Below, in pieces: positions 15,018-24,170 of a stretch of 64,000 nt of DNA. How positions within the stretch are numbered: position 1 is the first letter of the stretch; every line of letters starts with the position of its first letter. This stretch comes from Deltaproteobacteria bacterium (GTDB lineage: Bacteria > Myxococcota_A > Polyangia > GCA-2747355 > JADLHG01), in NCBI GenBank assembly GCA_020848905.1, contig JADLHG010000063.1:1-64000 (forward strand), written 5' to 3'. The translations under genes were made by a program, and so were the position numbers. The notes beneath the pieces were generated by a model. That model saw only the letters and a list, made by a program, of their open reading frames with translations. It had not been told where the DNA came from and did no database searches.

Positions 15018-16534
15018 CCGCCCCCTTCCGGACCGTGGCCAACGGCGACGTCCTACCTCGGGCGGAACTTCCACGCCTCGAGCTCGGCGCCTTTCGCGAG
15101 GCGGTGCTCGGTGCTCGGAGTCGCGGCCGCCGCGTGAGCGCGCTTTTCGGGGTGCCTGAGGCAGCTGGGCTCGCCCTCTATGCGGTGCTCGCGGACGACG
15201 ACGCCGGACTGCTCGAGTGCGCCTCGGCCGCGCTCACCGAGGACGCCTTTCCGTCCATGACGCCCGAGTGCCACGAGGTGCACCTCTTCGAGCGCGAGCT
15301 CGCCGAGCAGTGGGGCGTGGTGCCGACGGGGCATCCGTGGCTCAAGCCGGTGCGCTTCCACCCGAGCTACCGTCCGGGGCACGACGCCTGGGACCGCACT
15401 CGCGAGGCCGCTCCCGTCGTCGGCGTGACGGACTTCTTCCGGGTGGAAGGGGAGGAGATCCACGAGGTGGCGGTCGGCCCGGTGCACGCCGGCGTGATCG
15501 AGCCCGGGCACTTCCGCTTCCAGTGCCACGGCGAGCACGTCTACCACCTCGAGATCTCGCTCGGGTATCAGCATCGTGGCCTCGAGCGCAAGCTCGTGGG
15601 CGGCCCCGAGAAGCGAACCATCCATTACATGGAGACGCTCGCCGGCGACACGAGCGTCGGCCACGCGACGGCGTACTGCCAGCTCCTCGAGGCGCTCGGC
15701 GGGCGGCGCGCCACCCCGCGGGCCTACGCGCTCCGCGGGATCGCCCTCGAGCTCGAGCGGCTCGCGAATCACACGGGCGATCTCGGCGCGCTGGCGGGCG
15801 ACGTGGGGTTCTTGCCCACCGCTTCGTACTGCGGTCGCCTGCGGGGCGACTTCCTCAACATGACGGCTCTCCTGTGCGGCAGCCGCTTCGGGCGCGGCCT
15901 CGTTCGCCCGGGTGGGGTGGCCTTCGACGTGGACGACGCGCGCACCGCCGAGCTCGGGAGGCGGCTCGAGGCGGCGGCTCGCGATGTCCGGAACGCGGCG
16001 CAGCTCCTCTGGGGAGCGCCCACGGTGATGGCGCGCTTCGAGGATACGGGCCACGTGACGGCGGAGCTCGCCGCAAAGCTGGGGCTCGTCGGGCCCGCGG
16101 CGCGTGCGAGCGGCTTGCGGCGAGACGTGCGCAAGACGCACCCGACGGGGATCTTCCAGCTGGTGCATATCCCGCTCTCGGTGGCCGAATCCGGCGACGT
16201 CTTCGCCCGCGCGTACGTGCGGTGGCTCGAAATAGAACGATCGATCGATTACGTGCGCTCCCAGCTGCGCGAGCTGCCGGCAGGCGCGGCACGGCGGGAA
16301 TGCCCGGCCCTGGCGCCAGAGTGCCTCGCGGTCTCGCTGGTCGAGGGGTGGCGGGGCGAGATCTGCCACGTTGCGTTGACGGACGAGCTCGGCCGGTTCG
16401 CCGCCTACAAGGTAATAGATCCTTCGTTCCATAACTGGACCGGGCTCGCCATGGCGCTCCGGGACCAGCAGATCTCGGACTTCCCGCTCTGCAACAAGAG
16501 CTTCAACTTGTCGTACTGCGGACACGACCTCTAG
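15014..16534 (+). CDS. hyfG: HyfG/HycE-like large subunit lacking the Ni-Fe ligand motifs (Ehr type)
   Basis: The 506-residue protein fuses a NuoC-like N-terminus (residues 1-135, with HEVHLFERELAEQWGVVPTG) to a NuoD/hydrogenase-large-subunit domain (FRFQCHGEHVYHLEISLGYQ, HRGLERKLVG). The first hydrogenase ligand site, normally C-x2-C before H-x-x-AY, here reads LAGDTSVGHATAYCQ (209-223) with no paired Cys. The C-terminal site, normally D-P-C-x2-C, reads DFPLCNKSFNLSYCGHDL (489-506), again without CxxC. A Ni-Fe centre therefore seems impossible, which is the definition of energy-converting hydrogenase-related complexes. The electron donor and acceptor are unknown. Confidence 0.82.
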   Translation: MTAPFRTVANGDVLPRAELPRLELGAFREAVLGARSRGRRVSALFGVPEAAGLALYAVLADDDAGLLECASAALTEDAFPSMTPECHEVHLFERELAEQWGVVPTGHPWLKPVRFHPSYRPGHDAWDRTREAAPVVGVTDFFRVEGEEIHEVAVGPVHAGVIEPGHFRFQCHGEHVYHLEISLGYQHRGLERKLVGGPEKRTIHYMETLAGDTSVGHATAYCQLLEALGGRRATPRAYALRGIALELERLANHTGDLGALAGDVGFLPTASYCGRLRGDFLNMTALLCGSRFGRGLVRPGGVAFDVDDARTAELGRRLEAAARDVRNAAQLLWGAPTVMARFEDTGHVTAELAAKLGLVGPAARASGLRRDVRKTHPTGIFQLVHIPLSVAESGDVFARAYVRWLEIERSIDYVRSQLRELPAGAARRECPALAPECLAVSLVEGWRGEICHVALTDELGRFAAYKVIDPSFHNWTGLAMALRDQQISDFPLCNKSFNLSYCGHDL

Positions 16535-16542
16535 GTGACCAG

Positions 16543-17352
16543 ATGTGGCGCATCCTTTTCAGTCGCCTGAAGCAGGGCCACCGCACGGCGGCCTACCCCG
16601 TCGCGGCGCCGGCGCTCCCCGACCGCCTTCGCGGACATCCCGTCGTCGATCCGACCCGCTGTCCCAGTGGTTGCCAAGCCTGCGTGGAAGCCTGCCCGAC
16701 CGACGCGGTGCGCGTCGACGACCAGGGGCTGGGGCTCGACCTCGGCCGCTGTCTCTTCTGCCAGGAGTGCGTGAGCGCGTGCCCGGAAGGAGCGATCCGT
16801 TACACGACCGAGCATCGGATGGCCGCGCGGCGGCGCGAGGAGCTCGTCCTGCGCGGGGCCGTGCTCGAGCGGGCCCAGGCCCTCGACGCCAAGATGCTCC
16901 GCCTCTTTCGCCGTTCGCTGAAGCTCCGGCAGGTGAGTGCGGGGGGCTGTAACGCCTGCGAGGCGGACGTCAACGTGCTCAGCACCGTCGTCTTCGACCT
17001 CGGGCGCTTTGGCATCCAGGTCGTGGCCTCGCCCCGCCACGCCGACGGGCTGCTCATCACCGGTCCGGTCACCGAGAACATGAAGCTCGCCCTGCAGAAG
17101 ACCTACGACGCGGTGCCCCCCCCGAAGATCGTCATCGCGGTCGGCGCCTGTGCCATCTCCGGAGGCCCCTACGCGGGGCACGCGGAGCAGCACGATGGCG
17201 CGGGCGCGGTGGTCCCGGTGGACCTCTTCATCCCCGGCTGCCCGCCCCATCCGCTCACGATCCTGGATGGCCTCTTGGCGCTGCTCGACCGGCTCGGGCC
17301 CAAACGCGTGGCGGGCGCCGCGACGTCGGGATCGGCCATGGACACCCCCTGA
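16543..17352 (+). CDS. hyfI: Fused ferredoxin and NuoB-like small subunit (HyfH-HyfI type)
   Basis: The 269-residue protein has two [4Fe-4S] motifs at the N-terminus and a NuoB/HyfI domain after about residue 125. The first, C40-x3-C44-x2-C47-x3-C51, has one extra residue between the first two Cys. The second, C70-x2-C73-x2-C76-x3-C80, is standard. The small-subunit domain keeps its four cluster ligands: GGCNAC (C136, C139), GACAISGGPY (C203) and PGCPPHP (C233). The electron relay is thus intact although the large subunit has lost Ni-Fe. It is the last gene of the operon. Fusion of HyfH and HyfI in one chain is uncommon. Confidence 0.85.
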   Translation: MWRILFSRLKQGHRTAAYPVAAPALPDRLRGHPVVDPTRCPSGCQACVEACPTDAVRVDDQGLGLDLGRCLFCQECVSACPEGAIRYTTEHRMAARRREELVLRGAVLERAQALDAKMLRLFRRSLKLRQVSAGGCNACEADVNVLSTVVFDLGRFGIQVVASPRHADGLLITGPVTENMKLALQKTYDAVPPPKIVIAVGACAISGGPYAGHAEQHDGAGAVVPVDLFIPGCPPHPLTILDGLLALLDRLGPKRVAGAATSGSAMDTP

Positions 17353-17382
17353 CGGGATGGATTGCGGCCAAGGTGGGCGCGC

Positions 17383-19287
17383 CTACCGGACGAGCCGCGC
17401 GTAGTGCGTGGCGTACATGAAGCCCATGCTGCGGCCGGGATCGCCGGAGGCGCTCACGGGGAGCGGCCAGGGGACGGCCGCGCCGGGCTCGGGTTTCAGG
17501 CTATCGGGGAGGGTGTTGCCGAAGACGGGCTTGGCCCAGGTCATCACCGCGGCCACCTGCCAGACGTCGTTACCCGACGGGGGCCAGCTCTGCTTGCCGT
17601 CGTGCGAGGAATAGGCGAAGAGGAGCGCGCGTAGCAGGGCGTAGTTGCCGAGGGCGAAGACGTTCCTGAAGCCCAGGTGGTCGGCGGACCAGGCCACGGC
17701 GATGTGCGGCCCGAGCCCTTCGTAGCTGTAGTTCGTGTAGGTGGGCGGCCACTCGGGGCCGTTGGTCGCGCGGTACTGGTCGGCCAGGTAGAGCCCACCC
17801 ACGCCGTGACCCTGGTAGCTCACCCCCGCAGGCATGATGCCGATCGGATCGCTCTTGCCGCCCGGCTGGAGCGTCTGCCAGTTGTCGCCCGAGCCCAGGC
17901 CGGTGAGCTTGAAGACGTGGTTGGTCTTCGCGCCGCCCCAGGTGGGCTCGCCCATCGCCTTGGCGTGGGCCTTCACGACGGCGTTCACCGCGGCGAAGTC
18001 CTCGTTGAGGTAGGCCGTGGACATGAGCGACCAGCGGCCGTGCGCCGGCTTGTTCGGCAGGTGGAGAAGGGCGGCCTGCTCGACGGTGACGCCCTCGGGG
18101 AAGACGTAGACACGCACGGCCCGATGGAGCGCGCTCCGCAAGGCGGTCGGGCGGTAGTCGATGAGGTTCGCCGAGACGGCGATGAGCGGAAGGTTGCGCT
18201 GGGCCCACTTGATGTCGTCGTTCTTCTGCACGTCGATCGCCTGGCGCACGGCCTCCGGCACGCGGTCGAGCTCGGCGCGGAGCTGCGCGAGCATGGTCTG
18301 GTTGCTCGTGCGCAGACCGACGATGGCCCGCGCGAACATGGCTCGCGTGGACTTGCAGTCGTAGGAGCCGGCCCCGCCCGCGGTCCAGGTCAGGTCCTTG
18401 ACGATGTCCATCGGGCTGCCCGCCCAGGTGACGAGGCTGCTCCACGACGCGTTGGTGGTCGGGATCTGCAGGATCTCCGCAGGAGTCAGCCAGAGCCCGC
18501 CCTGCCGGTAGGCGAGCGAGATCGGCCCGATCCCGCCCGTCGACGCTGGTGGCGGTGGTGGCGGGGACACGCCCTGGTCCGTCGACGGGGGAGGAGGTGT
18601 CACGCCGTGATCCGGCGTCGGAGGTGGGGGCGTCGCGCCGTGATCGGAGGAAGGCGCTCCCGCATCGAGGCTCGGCGCCGAGCCCGCGTCCACCATGCTC
18701 AGCGAGGAAAAGACCAGCCGCGGCGCGTGGGCTCCCTCGCGGCTGCTGTAGTAGGCGCTGTTCGAGGAGTGGCTGGCGATGGCGAAGCTATAGGTGCCCC
18801 GCCCCGTCACGACGCGCGTCACGTCCACCTCGACCCAGGTCCCCTCCGACACAGGTCCGAAGCTCCCCACGGCGCTCGATGGGAGCGCTGGGGCGTTGCT
18901 CCAGCTGATGGAGCCCTCGGACCAGGTGCTCGGCACCACGAAGAGCGCTCCCCCGTCAGGGCTGGCGTCGAGCACGAAGAGCGCGAGACGGACCGCGCGC
19001 ACGCCGGCAGGCAGCTCGCCCACCTCGAACTTCACGTAGCTGCGATGGGCGCTGCTCGCCTGGCGGACCCGCAGGCTGGGGCCGCTGCCGTAGTTGCTTG
19101 CCGGGTAGGCCGACGAGACCTTGGCGTCGGCAACGGCGACGAGCGCCGGGTCGCTGCCCAGTGCGTAGGCGCTCACCTGCTGCTGGACGGGCTCGTAGCT
19201 GTCGCTCTCGTCGACCTCGGGTGCGCATCCCGGGCCAGCGAGCGACAGCGCGGCGATCACCGAGAGCCTAGCGAACGATCGGTACAT
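17383..19287 (-). CDS. Lipoprotein with DNRLRE-type carbohydrate-associated domain and unassigned C-terminal domain
   Basis: The 634-residue product has a lipoprotein signal ending LAGPGC (Cys21). A DNRLRE-type domain follows (about 50-195: ADAKVSSAYPASNYGSGPSL, then SYVKFEVGELP and WSEGSISWSNAPALP). Next comes an Asp/His/Pro-rich linker with repeats of the kind DHGxTPPPP (about 205-250). The last ~380 residues are mostly helical in appearance and may resemble polysaccharide-lyase families, but I could not match a catalytic motif. It is convergent with the Ehr operon, 30 bp away. A role in binding or cutting extracellular polysaccharide is inference. Confidence 0.65.
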   Translation of the reverse strand: MYRSFARLSVIAALSLAGPGCAPEVDESDSYEPVQQQVSAYALGSDPALVAVADAKVSSAYPASNYGSGPSLRVRQASSAHRSYVKFEVGELPAGVRAVRLALFVLDASPDGGALFVVPSTWSEGSISWSNAPALPSSAVGSFGPVSEGTWVEVDVTRVVTGRGTYSFAIASHSSNSAYYSSREGAHAPRLVFSSLSMVDAGSAPSLDAGAPSSDHGATPPPPTPDHGVTPPPPSTDQGVSPPPPPPASTGGIGPISLAYRQGGLWLTPAEILQIPTTNASWSSLVTWAGSPMDIVKDLTWTAGGAGSYDCKSTRAMFARAIVGLRTSNQTMLAQLRAELDRVPEAVRQAIDVQKNDDIKWAQRNLPLIAVSANLIDYRPTALRSALHRAVRVYVFPEGVTVEQAALLHLPNKPAHGRWSLMSTAYLNEDFAAVNAVVKAHAKAMGEPTWGGAKTNHVFKLTGLGSGDNWQTLQPGGKSDPIGIMPAGVSYQGHGVGGLYLADQYRATNGPEWPPTYTNYSYEGLGPHIAVAWSADHLGFRNVFALGNYALLRALLFAYSSHDGKQSWPPSGNDVWQVAAVMTWAKPVFGNTLPDSLKPEPGAAVPWPLPVSASGDPGRSMGFMYATHYARLVR

Positions 19288-19428
19288 GCGGGCTGCTCCT
19301 CGAAGGGTGAGGAGAGCTAGAGCAATGCACGTGCCCGCGGCGGCTTCATCGGATTTCAGCGGCTTGGCGTGAGGCCGGTGCGAGGGGCGGGGGCAAGCTT
19401 GCCTCCGGGGCAGCCCCAGGCGAAGGCG

Positions 19429-20400
19429 TCACGGGCCGCGCACGACGCACACCGCGTCCAGGTCGAAGCAGCGGCCGTCGGGGGCATCGCGCGCGCTGAA
19501 GTAGACCTCGAGCCCGGCCGACCCGGCTTCCAGGATCGTGTAGGTCGTCGAGACCTTGCCCCAGGTCGGGCCGGCGAGCAGCCCCTGCGCCTTGCTCTGG
19601 CCGACGTGGTTGCCCGAGGGGGACCGCTCCCTCATGACCGGCACGACCTCCTGCGGGCCCGCCGGCGAGCGCACCCAGGCCTCCACGCGATAGGTTTCGC
19701 CCTGCCGGGGGCTCTTCACCGTGTCCGGGCTGTCCGAGATGGTGAAGAGCTTCGGGGAACCCGAGGGGAGCTTGCAGGTCCGGCCCGCGAACTTTCCGGT
19801 CAGGCCGCCCTCGACGCGCGTGATCTCGCCGCCGTTCGACCACCAGCCGGAGACGTCGGTTTCGAAGTCGCCGTTCGCGGCGAGGTTGCCGGGGCAGGCC
19901 CCCGGCCCGACGGGTGCGTCGCAGGCGTCCGTCTTGCCGTCGGCGTTCTGGTCCTGCTGCGCTGGATCGGCCACCTTGGGACAGCCATCCCAGCGGTCCG
20001 GGACGAGATCGCCGTCGGCGTCGGCGAGCGGCGCGCCGAGCTCGAGCGGGACCGTCGCATCGAGGCCCGGTAGAAGCTCCAGCTCGCGGCCGCCGAAGGC
20101 CACGAGGGTGGCGCCGCGCCAACCGTAGGCGAGGAGGCGGACCCTCTCCCGACGGTCGCCGCCGTCGAGCAGCACCCGGCCGGGCAAGACGGGGGCGCTG
20201 CCGTCCTCGGGGATCGGCACCTGGCGAACCAACGCGGCCTTCGTGCCTATTACGGTAAAGGTCAGGCGTTCGAGCGGGATAATGGTGCTCGAGAGCTCTA
20301 GCCAGAGACCGCGCGCGTCGCCGCAGCCGCCCGAATAGCCGGCTAACGGGAGGATAATAAGCTCATAGAGAAATAGGGCCCGCGCCCGCGAGGCCTTCAT
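19429..20400 (-). CDS. Lipoprotein with thrombospondin type 3 repeat and CBM-like domain
   Basis: The 323-residue protein starts at ATG 20400. Its lipoprotein signal ([18 protein letters not shown]) has a plausible lipobox. Residues around 140-175 form a calcium-binding type 3 repeat ([15 protein letters not shown] and [12 protein letters not shown]). A carbohydrate-binding-module-like beta domain follows ([18 protein letters not shown] onwards) to the C-terminus. Such combinations are common in myxobacterial surface proteins. It is divergent from the FHA-sigma-54 regulator, with starts about 140 bp apart, which may mean regulation by it. Confidence 0.7.
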   Translation of the reverse strand: MKASRARALFLYELIILPLAGYSGGCGDARGLWLELSSTIIPLERLTFTVIGTKAALVRQVPIPEDGSAPVLPGRVLLDGGDRRERVRLLAYGWRGATLVAFGGRELELLPGLDATVPLELGAPLADADGDLVPDRWDGCPKVADPAQQDQNADGKTDACDAPVGPGACPGNLAANGDFETDVSGWWSNGGEITRVEGGLTGKFAGRTCKLPSGSPKLFTISDSPDTVKSPRQGETYRVEAWVRSPAGPQEVVPVMRERSPSGNHVGQSKAQGLLAGPTWGKVSTTYTILEAGSAGLEVYFSARDAPDGRCFDLDAVCVVRGP

Positions 20401-20539
20401 GAAGGACACCTGTGAGGATCGAGACGCGACATCCGTACTTCGTAGCGTCCGCGTCGGCCTCGCCGTTGTCAACCGCGTGTGGCGCCGCGCCGGGCGCCGT
20501 TGGTCGAGCGCGCCGCCCATGCTAGATTCGTTTCACGCG

Positions 20540-21862
20540 ATGTCGTCGGACACTCGGACCAGGAGCCTGGGCCTCCCGTCGCTTCTGCCGCGGCTGACCG
20601 AAGGTCGCGTCCGGATCCTCGACGGCGCCGACGGCGGTCGGCGGCTCGTGATCGACAAGGAACCGCGGGTGCTCGGGAGCGCGCCCGCGTGCGACCTCAG
20701 GCTCCCCGACGATCGCGTCTCCCACCGGCACTGCGAGGTCCGGCTCGGCGCGCGCGGCTTCCTGGTGCGCGACCTCGGCAGTCGAAACGGCACGTACTTC
20801 GAAGGGGCACGCGTGAACGAGATCGCCGTGCCGGCGGGGGCGATCCTCCAGCTCGGGCACACCCACGTCGTGCTCGAAGCGCCGGGAGAGACGACCAACC
20901 TCGACCCGAGCTCGCGCGAGCGCTTCGGCCGACTCGTTGGGCAGAGCGTCCCCATGCGGCGGGCCTTCGCGTTGCTCGAGCGCGCCGCGGCCGCGGACGT
21001 GACGGTGCTCCTCCAGGGCGAGACCGGCACGGGCAAGGAGCTCGCCGCCCGCGCGCTGCACGACGAGAGTGCGCGTCGTGGCGGCCCCTTCGAGGTCTTC
21101 GACGGCGGCGTGGTCAGCACGGCCCTTCTACCGAGTCGACTCTTTGGCCACCTGAAGGGCGCTTTCACCGGCGCGACCGAGGACCACGCGGGCGTCTTCG
21201 AGCGCGCGGACGGGGGGACGGTCTTCCTCGACGAGATCGGCGAGCTTCCCCTCGAGGTCCAGGCCACCCTGCTGCGCGTTTGCGAGGCTCGAACCGTGAC
21301 GCCTCTCGGCTCGGCGGTCGCGCGACCGGTGGACGTGCGGCTCGTCGCCGCGACGAACCGAGACCTCGCCTCGGAGGTGCTGCGCGGGACCTTCCGGCGG
21401 GACCTCTACTACCGCCTGCAGGTGCTGCCCATCCGGCTGCCGCCGCTGCGCACGCGGCGGGCCGATCTGCCAGAGCTCTGCACGGAGTTGCTTCAGGACC
21501 TGGGTCTGACGGACCCCGGGCCGATCGACGGTCCGGTGCTCGCGCAGCTCCAGTCGCACCCCTTCCCGGGAAACGTGCGGGAGCTCCGCAACGTCCTCGA
21601 GCGGGCGGTGGTGCGCGCCGGGCGAGGCGCGCGCTTCTGCGACCTCGTGCTCGAGCTCGGCCCAGCGGAGCCGGGCGATGCGGGCGGGGCCGGAGGCGCG
21701 CGCTTTCAGGATCTGAAGCAGGAGACGATCAACCGGTTCGAGTGCGACTACCTCTCGCGGCTGCTCGAGGAGCACGGAGGCAACATCCGGCAGGCCTCGG
21801 CCGCCTCGGGGCTCGAGCGCACCCAGCTCAAGCGGCTCCTGCGCAAGCACGGCCTCATCTGA
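20540..21862 (+). CDS. FHA domain sigma-54-dependent transcriptional activator
   Basis: The 440-residue protein has an N-terminal FHA domain (about 15-115: [20 protein letters not shown] and [12 protein letters not shown]). The AAA+ sigma-54 domain has Walker A GETGTGKE, the sigma-54 contact motif GAFTGA, Walker [18 protein letters not shown], and [19 protein letters not shown]-terminal Fis-type HTH ([20 protein letters not shown]) completes it. The FHA domain suggests activation by a Ser/Thr kinase, and one lies close by at 22614-23981. ATG 20540 was chosen because the family sequence begins there; in-frame ATG 20519 is also possible, and neither has a clear ribosome binding site. Confidence 0.88.
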   Translation: MSSDTRTRSLGLPSLLPRLTEGRVRILDGADGGRRLVIDKEPRVLGSAPACDLRLPDDRVSHRHCEVRLGARGFLVRDLGSRNGTYFEGARVNEIAVPAGAILQLGHTHVVLEAPGETTNLDPSSRERFGRLVGQSVPMRRAFALLERAAAADVTVLLQGETGTGKELAARALHDESARRGGPFEVFDGGVVSTALLPSRLFGHLKGAFTGATEDHAGVFERADGGTVFLDEIGELPLEVQATLLRVCEARTVTPLGSAVARPVDVRLVAATNRDLASEVLRGTFRRDLYYRLQVLPIRLPPLRTRRADLPELCTELLQDLGLTDPGPIDGPVLAQLQSHPFPGNVRELRNVLERAVVRAGRGARFCDLVLELGPAEPGDAGGAGGARFQDLKQETINRFECDYLSRLLEEHGGNIRQASAASGLERTQLKRLLRKHGLI

Positions 21863-21897
21863 ACGGGGCACGAGGCGACTCGACGCGACGGCGCACG

Positions 21898-22617
21898 TCA
21901 GGGCCGCGGCAAGTGCAGCGTGCCGAGGCTCGCCGGTGGGTTGCCTCGCGTGCCGAAGTACACGGCCGTCACGCCCGCGCCGACCACGAGCACGGCGCCG
22001 CCGAAGCCCACGATCCATTTCCAGGCGGTGGAGCGGCGCCGGGGCGGCGCAGGCGCGACGGGAGGATGCGTGAGCGGAGTCGGTGAGGGCTGCGCCAGGC
22101 GGGGAGCCGTGGGCGTCTTCACCACGGGCTGCCTCGATGGAGCTGGCTCGACGGGGGCCCGCTCGCTCGGGCCAGGCTTCGCAGGAGGGGCTGACTCCCC
22201 CTCGGAGGAACCGGTCGCTTGTCTGAGCTGGGCGAGCGTTTGCTCGACGGCGCGGCGGAGGGGGTGCGCCGGAGCCTTGCGCAGGAAGGTCTCGAGGTGG
22301 CTGATCGCCTCCTTCGGCTGGCCGAGCGCGCGGTGGCACTGCGCGAGGTTGAGCAAGAACTCCGGACGCGAGCTCAACGCGTAGCCGGCCTTGAACGCCT
22401 CGAGGGCCTCCCGGAGCCTTCCCGCCTGAAAGAAGCTCACGCCCTCTTGATGGTGCCGTCGCGCGCGAGCGGCCGAGTCGGCGCGAGCCTGGCCTTGAAC
22501 GCTCGTGGCCAGGGCCAAGATGGCGAGCAGCGGGACGAGCAGCGATGACCTGACCCGCGGGCTTCGGGTCGTCGGCCCGCTCGGAGTTCCTTGGTGGAAG
22601 GCGCAGCGCATGATCAT
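21898..22617 (-). CDS. TPR protein with N-terminal signal and C-terminal membrane segment
   Basis: The 239-residue protein has a basic start and hydrophobic stretch (SSLLVPLLAILALATSVQG). Tetratricopeptide-like helices follow at about 45-130 (ARRHHQEGVSFFQAGRLREA, SRPEFLLNLAQCHRALGQP). Then come a Pro-rich linker and a transmembrane segment (WIVGFGGAVLVVGAGVTAVYF). Its start overlaps the kinase stop (ATGA), so the two are coupled. Kinase-TPR pairs of this layout are frequent in myxobacteria. It may assemble partners for the kinase at the membrane; this is inference. Confidence 0.75.
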   Translation of the reverse strand: MIMRCAFHQGTPSGPTTRSPRVRSSLLVPLLAILALATSVQGQARADSAARARRHHQEGVSFFQAGRLREALEAFKAGYALSSRPEFLLNLAQCHRALGQPKEAISHLETFLRKAPAHPLRRAVEQTLAQLRQATGSSEGESAPPAKPGPSERAPVEPAPSRQPVVKTPTAPRLAQPSPTPLTHPPVAPAPPRRRSTAWKWIVGFGGAVLVVGAGVTAVYFGTRGNPPASLGTLHLPRP

Positions 22618-23981
22618 CGTCTTCGCCGGAACGGGTCGGCGAGAAAGCCGGGGCCGATCCCTTCGCCGCTCGGCTCCTTCGCCTTCGTTGTCGCGCTGGG
22701 CCGCTTCGCTCGCCGAGGCTTGCCGACCTTAGGGCGAGCCCGGGGCGAGCGCGGGGCCTCTCCGCCATCGGCCGCGCCGCGTGCCTCCGCCCGTTCGGGG
22801 CGAGGGGCGGCGTCCGCCTCGGCGCGCTCGCTCGCGACGGCGGCGACGCTCCGCGTGGGGCGCCCGTCCAAGGCGGGACGCGATCGGGTGGTCCACACGA
22901 TCCCGGCGCCCCCAACGAGGAAGAGCGTGCCCGCCGAGGCGGCGAGGACCACCCACCGCCGTCGCCGCGGCGTGGATTTCGACACCTTGGCCTGCTCGAC
23001 GTCGTCGCTGCCGCGGACGCGGCGGGCGCGCGGGCCGTCGGCCACCGTCGCGAGGTCGTCGCCCTCCGGCTCCTCGGCGGCGGCTGGGATCCCCGCGGCG
23101 GAGAGCGTCGTCGCGAGGTCCGCGGCGCCGAACCGTCCGTCGAGCACCTCTTCGACGGCCTCCGCCATCCGGCGCGCCGAGCTGGGGCGCAGGCTGCGGT
23201 CGCGCGAGAGCGCCTGCATCACGAGGTCGCTGAGCGCTCGGGGCACGAAGGGCTCGTGCTCTCGCGGCGGGCGGACCTCTCCGTGGAGCACGAGGTTCAG
23301 GGTCTCGAGGTCGTTGCGCCCCTTGAACGGTTGCTTTCCCGTGAGGCACTCGTAGGTCATCACGCCGAGCGAGTAGAGGTCGGTGCTCGCGTCGTGAGGC
23401 ACCCCGACGTGCAGCTCCGGCGCGAGATAGGGAAGCTTTCCCTCGACGCCGGAGGTCGATGTCTCGACCCCGGCCGCGCGCGCCAGTCCGAAGTCGAAGA
23501 GCTTCACGGCACCGTCGACGCAGAGCATGACGTTCGAGGGCGACAGGTCGCCATGCGCGATCCCCTGAGGGGCCTCGGGGTGGCGCAGCTCGTGCGCCGC
23601 GGCCAGGGCGCGGGCGACCTCGGCGCAGACATAGGCCGCCGCGAGCCAAGGGAGCCGACCCCCTGCGCGCTTCAGCCAGAGCTTGAGGTCGATCCCCCGC
23701 AGGTACTCCATGACGAGATAAGGACGGCCGTCGTCCAGGTCGAGCTCGAAGACGTTGACGATCCCCCGGTGGTTGAGCGAGGCGAGCACTCTTCCCTCGC
23801 GCAGGAAGAGCTCGATGAAGCGCGGGGTGGCGGCTACCCCGGGCTGGATCACCTTGATGGCCACCTCCCGGCGGAAGCCGGCCGCCCCCTCGAGCGTGGC
23901 CAGATGCACCTCCCCCATCCCGCCGCCGCCCAGACGGCGCACGAGCGCGTACTTGCCGAGGCTCCTGCGCGAGGAGGGCAT
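22614..23981 (-). CDS. Hanks-type serine/threonine protein kinase, membrane anchored
   Basis: The 455-residue protein has a kinase domain at about 10-280: Gly loop LGGGGMGEVHLA, Lys43 in EVAIKVI, catalytic HGDLSPSNVM (Asp145), DFG (163-165) and APE in YLAPELHVG. The usual HRD is HGD, so it is a non-RD kinase and may not need activation-loop phosphorylation. A transmembrane segment (WVVLAASAGTLFLVGGAGIV) at about 345 is followed by a basic, Ala/Arg-rich tail outside the membrane. It is translationally coupled to a TPR protein and lies near an FHA regulator, a plausible phospho-partner. Confidence 0.9.
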   Translation of the reverse strand: MPSSRRSLGKYALVRRLGGGGMGEVHLATLEGAAGFRREVAIKVIQPGVAATPRFIELFLREGRVLASLNHRGIVNVFELDLDDGRPYLVMEYLRGIDLKLWLKRAGGRLPWLAAAYVCAEVARALAAAHELRHPEAPQGIAHGDLSPSNVMLCVDGAVKLFDFGLARAAGVETSTSGVEGKLPYLAPELHVGVPHDASTDLYSLGVMTYECLTGKQPFKGRNDLETLNLVLHGEVRPPREHEPFVPRALSDLVMQALSRDRSLRPSSARRMAEAVEEVLDGRFGAADLATTLSAAGIPAAAEEPEGDDLATVADGPRARRVRGSDDVEQAKVSKSTPRRRRWVVLAASAGTLFLVGGAGIVWTTRSRPALDGRPTRSVAAVASERAEADAAPRPERAEARGAADGGEAPRSPRARPKVGKPRRAKRPSATTKAKEPSGEGIGPGFLADPFRRRR

Positions 23982-24170
23982 TCAGCGGCGCGCAGGGTCC
24001 AAGGTGCTGATTTTTCTTGTTTTCACAGCTAAGACGCTACCACGGCCGAGAAGACGGCTCAAGGCGGGCCGAGTCGAGTTGACGCTCTCGTCGAGCGCGC
24101 ACGCGTTCGTCGCGACGACGGCCGGTGCTACGATCCCGGCCATCCATCTACGAAGCCGGAGGGGCGCGCC

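Noticed and set aside
8057-17352. Annotation as hydrogenase-4 or formate hydrogenlyase
   Set aside because: The large subunit has no paired Cys at either Ni-Fe site, and no formate dehydrogenase or hydrogenase maturation gene is in the window.
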